Below are positions 61,442 to 64,000 of a stretch of DNA of 64,000 bases, piece after piece. Source of the stretch: Pontibacter aydingkolensis. Its GTDB lineage: Bacteria; Bacteroidota; Bacteroidia; Cytophagales; Hymenobacteraceae. Position 1 is the first letter of the stretch. Every line of letters begins with the position of its first letter. Below the pieces are notes generated by a model. It made no database searches and was not told the DNA's origin. It saw only the letters and a list, made by a program, of their open reading frames with translations. Location of the stretch: NCBI RefSeq assembly GCF_019443125.1, contig NZ_JAHYXK010000005.1, positions 186,001 to 250,000 of the forward strand, read 5' to 3'. A program made the position numbers and the translations under genes.

Positions 61442-61480
61442 AACAGAAAGGGCCGATGCAAAATCGGCCCTTTCTGTTTT
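61440..61480. terminator. Bidirectional terminator
   Basis: AAACAGAAAGGGCCGAT pairs with ATCGGCCCTTTCTGTTT around GCAAA, between converging genes. Confidence 0.88.
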
Positions 61481-61494
61481 AAATCAATTTATTG

Positions 61495-62418
61495 CTAATT
61501 TTCGTTAGTTCGGCCTTCTTTTAAAGAAGCATTTATACTTTGCAGCTCATCGCTTAGCCTGTCGCCGCCCTTAATTGCAAAGTCTAGCGTACGGATAGGG
61601 AATGGAATGACAATGTTATTCGCATCAAAAGCCTTTTTAATGCGGATTATCGCATCGCTTTTGGCTCCAACATAATCTACCTGCCGGCTGTAGCTTACCC
61701 AGAACCTGGCCTTAAAGTTGATGGAGCTGTCTCCAAAAGCATCATACATCACCTCTACGTCACGGGTTTTAACCCGGTTCTTCACATCTTCCAGCGCCTC
61801 TATCACAATTTTCTGTACCCGCTCCAGGTCTTCGGCATATGAAATACCCACCTCCAGGTCTACGCGCCTGGTCCCATGAAAAGACAAGTTTGTGACGGGA
61901 TTTTCAAATACCATCTTGTTGGGCAGCTTTACCAACTCACCCGTTGGCTTACGTATATCTATGGTGCGTAGAGTTATGCGTTCAATCACACCAAAGTAGT
62001 CATTAGTCTCTATCATATCGCCTACACCAAATGGTTTCTGCACAGCAATAATCACCCCCGAAATAAAGTTGGCCGCAATATCCTGAAAGGCAAAACCCAG
62101 GGCCAAACCAATAATACCAACACCAGCCAGCAGCGAAACAACTACCTTATCGAGCTTTAAAACACTTAGTACAAAGAAAAAGCCAATAAGTATTAGCGTT
62201 AAGTATAGTAATGTGGAGATCAGGTTGTTAAGTGCAGTACTATGAGAGAAACGGCTTATTACATTATCTAACCCTCTGCGAATTACCCTGGCTATGTAAA
62301 AGGTTAATATTAGCAGGATAAGTGCCACAAAAAGGTTTGGCAACAGCAATATTATCTGGTTTCCCCAAACCTCCAGCTTGTTAATTAGCAGCTCCAGGGC
62401 ATTGTTGATGTCTTTCAT
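61495..62418 (-). CDS. Small-conductance mechanosensitive channel (MscS type)
   Basis: A 307-residue inner-membrane channel. Helices near 22-44, 61-88 and 90-125; the pore helix is A-G-V-G-I-I-G-L-A-L-G-F-A-F-Q-D-I-A-A-N-F-I-S-G, with the small-residue pattern of MscS TM3, followed by the beta domain (F-G-V-G-D-M-I-E; V-K-L-P-N-K-M-V-F-E-N-P). It relieves turgor on osmotic downshock. ATG at 62416-62418; 42 bp downstream of the radical SAM gene on the same strand. Confidence 0.93.
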   Translation of the reverse strand: MKDINNALELLINKLEVWGNQIILLLPNLFVALILLILTFYIARVIRRGLDNVISRFSHSTALNNLISTLLYLTLILIGFFFVLSVLKLDKVVVSLLAGVGIIGLALGFAFQDIAANFISGVIIAVQKPFGVGDMIETNDYFGVIERITLRTIDIRKPTGELVKLPNKMVFENPVTNLSFHGTRRVDLEVGISYAEDLERVQKIVIEALEDVKNRVKTRDVEVMYDAFGDSSINFKARFWVSYSRQVDYVGAKSDAIIRIKKAFDANNIVIPFPIRTLDFAIKGGDRLSDELQSINASLKEGRTNEN

Positions 62419-62460
62419 ATTTTACAGTAATGTTATACTTCTACTTCAGATCTGTCTTTT

Positions 62461-63483
62461 TCAAGCCCATACTTTGGTACCTTCCGTGCAGTTGCGGCAC
62501 ATCTCTATATTGGCACGGGAGCCCAGCAGTGTTTGCCGGAATTTGTTATACTTTGGCCCGCGCCATACATCTTTAAAGCTATGCTCTTTTAAGTCTCCCT
62601 GCCTGTATTCGGCGTCTTTATCAAAGCAACAGGGCACTACCAGGCCATCCCAGGTTATTACACAGGAGTGCCACATTTTCCAGCAGTGGTTTAACAGTTT
62701 GTTTTTGATCGTATAGCTGCCATCGCCATTATTTTTATACCTCGAGTAATAATCTATAGTGGGTATAAGCGGAGAGCCTTGCTCATAATCATAGATCTGG
62801 GCTGTTTTAAACACCACCTCATCTACACCCAGCTCCTGCGCCAGTTGCTGTACGTCCTGCAATTGGTGCTCGTTGGGCCTCACCACCAGAAACTGAAACA
62901 TGACGTGCGGTGTTTTGGACTTCAGCTTTTTTTTCCAGTTTATTATGTTGCGTGTACCCTCCAGCACCTTATCCAGTTTGCCGCCAACCCTGTAAGCGGC
63001 ATAAGTTTCCTGGGTAGTACCGTCAATAGATACTATCAGGCGGTCCAGTCCGGATTCTACGGTTTTACGTGCTGTTTTATCGTCTAAATAATGCGCATTG
63101 GTAGAGGTAGCAGTGTAAATGCCTTTGCCGGACGCGTACTTTACCAGTTCCAAAAAATTTTTGTGCAGGTATGGCTCCCCCTGAAAGTAGAAGATGAGGT
63201 ACAGCAGCCGCTTGTGAAGCTGGTCTATGGTGCTTTTAAAAAGCTCGTCGGGCAGCATACCGGTTGGCCTGGTAAAAGAGCGCAGGCCGCTGGGGCACTC
63301 AGGGCAGCGCAGGTTACAGGAGGTAGTCGGCTCCAGCGATATACTTAAGGGTAGCCCCCAATGTACGGCTTTGCCAGTAACTTTAGAAACCAGGTAGCTG
63401 CTTACAACCTGTGCTGCATTAAAGGCACGCTGCGGCGTCAGTTTCGACAAAAAATTAAACCCATCGGTCAGGTGCAGCTTCAT
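62461..63483 (-). CDS. Radical SAM/SPASM domain protein
   Basis: A 340-residue iron-sulfur enzyme. The radical SAM cluster motif is C56-N-L-R-C60-P-E-C63. The SPASM region supplies further cysteines: C-W-K-M-W-H-S-C, V-P-C-C-F-D-K-D and M-C-R-N-C. Such enzymes often modify peptides or act in sugar/lipid metabolism; no precursor peptide gene is visible next to it, so the substrate is unknown. ATG at 63481-63483. Confidence 0.9.
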   Translation of the reverse strand: MKLHLTDGFNFLSKLTPQRAFNAAQVVSSYLVSKVTGKAVHWGLPLSISLEPTTSCNLRCPECPSGLRSFTRPTGMLPDELFKSTIDQLHKRLLYLIFYFQGEPYLHKNFLELVKYASGKGIYTATSTNAHYLDDKTARKTVESGLDRLIVSIDGTTQETYAAYRVGGKLDKVLEGTRNIINWKKKLKSKTPHVMFQFLVVRPNEHQLQDVQQLAQELGVDEVVFKTAQIYDYEQGSPLIPTIDYYSRYKNNGDGSYTIKNKLLNHCWKMWHSCVITWDGLVVPCCFDKDAEYRQGDLKEHSFKDVWRGPKYNKFRQTLLGSRANIEMCRNCTEGTKVWA

Positions 63484-63544
63484 GTGGTTATGTGGCTAAA
63501 GTATAGCTAAAGGCTTTGTAGTTGGTAATTCTGTATAAAATAAA

Positions 63545-63565
63545 GGGCAGCCGTTCTGGCTGCCC
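63545..63565 (-). terminator. Terminator of the baeRF-type gene
   Basis: GGGCAGCC and GGCTGCCC around GTTCT, with a T-rich minus-strand tail (TTTATTTTA). Confidence 0.8.
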
Positions 63566-63610
63566 CTCTAAGTTATACTTTCTGGTTTTAAAGACCAAAA
63601 ACAGGTTTTC

Positions 63611-64000
63611 TTAATACCTGAACAAGGCCTTTACGTTGCCTTGTGCTTCGCTTAACTCGTTTAAACCGTTGTAGCTGCTTACAAATACTTTGCCGCCCTG
63701 GGCAATGGTTTTGATAGCTGCCAGGTTTATCAGGTCGTGGTCGCCGCGCTGATACTCTTTGTGCACCTCTGCTGTTGCTTTTGCTGCATCGTAGCTGCCC
63801 CAAACAGGCTCGCTTGGCGAGATAAATAGCGTGTCTACACGGCCATGAACTGCCTCTGCGGCCACAGTAGCAATATCTTCAGAGGTAGAACCGGTGCCTG
63901 CCACGTTTTGATAACGTGTTAGTGAATCAGTGTGGCTTTGCTGCATAATTGGCTTAATTAATTTCAGCGCTTTGGCATGCAGGTCGTTTGCATTGTCGAT
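63611..64000 (-). CDS. C-terminal part of a baeRF-type protein (partial)
   Basis: The frame is open to the window edge (I-D-N-A-N-D-L-H-A at 64000), so the 5' part is missing. About 130 residues are visible. The pattern V-D-T-L-F-I-S...D-L-I-N-L-A-A-I-K-T-I-A-Q-G-G-K-V-F and the closing A-L-F-R-Y fit the C-terminal lobe of bacterial archaeo-eukaryotic release factor (baeRF, family 3-like) proteins, some of which are thought to act on ribosomes. The in-frame ATG at 63946 is not the start. Confidence 0.75.
   Translation of the reverse strand: MDNANDLHAKALKLIKPIMQQSHTDSLTRYQNVAGTGSTSEDIATVAAEAVHGRVDTLFISPSEPVWGSYDAAKATAEVHKEYQRGDHDLINLAAIKTIAQGGKVFVSSYNGLNELSEAQGNVKALFRY

Noticed and set aside
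62461-63483. RiPP-type peptide maturation cluster around the radical SAM/SPASM gene
   Set aside because: No small precursor gene, transporter or recognition element was found on either side.
1-64000. CRISPR array
   Set aside because: No set of regularly spaced identical repeats was found; the 35-nt REPs are hairpin pairs far apart and lack spacers of equal length.

Overview
The window looks like a chromosomal segment of a pigmented member of the Bacteroidota, most likely order Cytophagales, family Hymenobacteraceae (Pontibacter-like). The evidence is: several secreted proteins with type IX secretion C-terminal sorting domains, promoters resembling the Bacteroidota -7 box TAnnTTTG, the nadC/DUF4783 pair, a CrtD/CruF carotenoid module of the flexixanthin/saproxanthin type, and many small lineage-specific lipoproteins. 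The genus is inferred from protein resemblance, not from a search.

Layout. 0-7.9 kb: a cyclase-family hydrolase and a CtlX-type amidinohydrolase, then the methionine branch on the minus strand (metF, metH) under a SAM-I riboswitch, then rpmA-rplU. 7.9-12.3 kb: a regulatory region with several DnaA-box-like sites, followed by nrdB and nrdA on the plus strand with structured leader and spacer. 12.4-23.6 kb: an accessory, decaying stretch with a frameshifted SIR2-like gene, a REP-associated transposase (RAYT) next to its probable REPIN element, lipoproteins, a small family of STAS-like paralogues in stages of decay, a T9SS protein, an Hsp20-like protein, and frameshifted serine hydrolase and GNAT genes. 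23.6-38 kb: mixed housekeeping and envelope genes (hydrolase, RlpA, ZIP transporter, methyltransferase, nadC, gpmI, M43 protease, YjbQ, beta-helix lipoprotein, prfA). 38-42.4 kb: thioredoxin pair and a TetR/CruF/CrtD/SRPBCC carotenoid module. 42.5-55 kb: SNF2 helicase, LolE-type permease, methyltransferase, rbfA, a membrane protein, rpiB-tatC (overlapping), glyA and an IPT/TIG T9SS protein. 55-64 kb: phosphoesterase, a small stress-like cluster of disordered proteins with an SDR, pterin dehydratase, rsmI, a DUF4105 protein, an inositol monophosphatase, a Cys-rich mini membrane protein, an MscS channel, a radical SAM/SPASM protein and the 3' part of a baeRF-type gene.

Non-coding layers stand out. 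The heptamer TATACTT/AAGTATA recurs roughly 150 times (hand count) on both strands, in and between genes, about 19 times the chance level. A 35-nt REP sequence occurs in two complete inverted-pair elements and one solitary copy, one pair lying directly beside the RAYT gene. The metH leader carries a SAM-I aptamer whose P1 strand can pair with a mimic placed 4 nt before the start codon. Intact housekeeping genes alongside multiple frameshifts confined to 12.4-23.6 kb suggest real gene decay there rather than poor sequence. No CRISPR array, tRNA or rRNA was seen.
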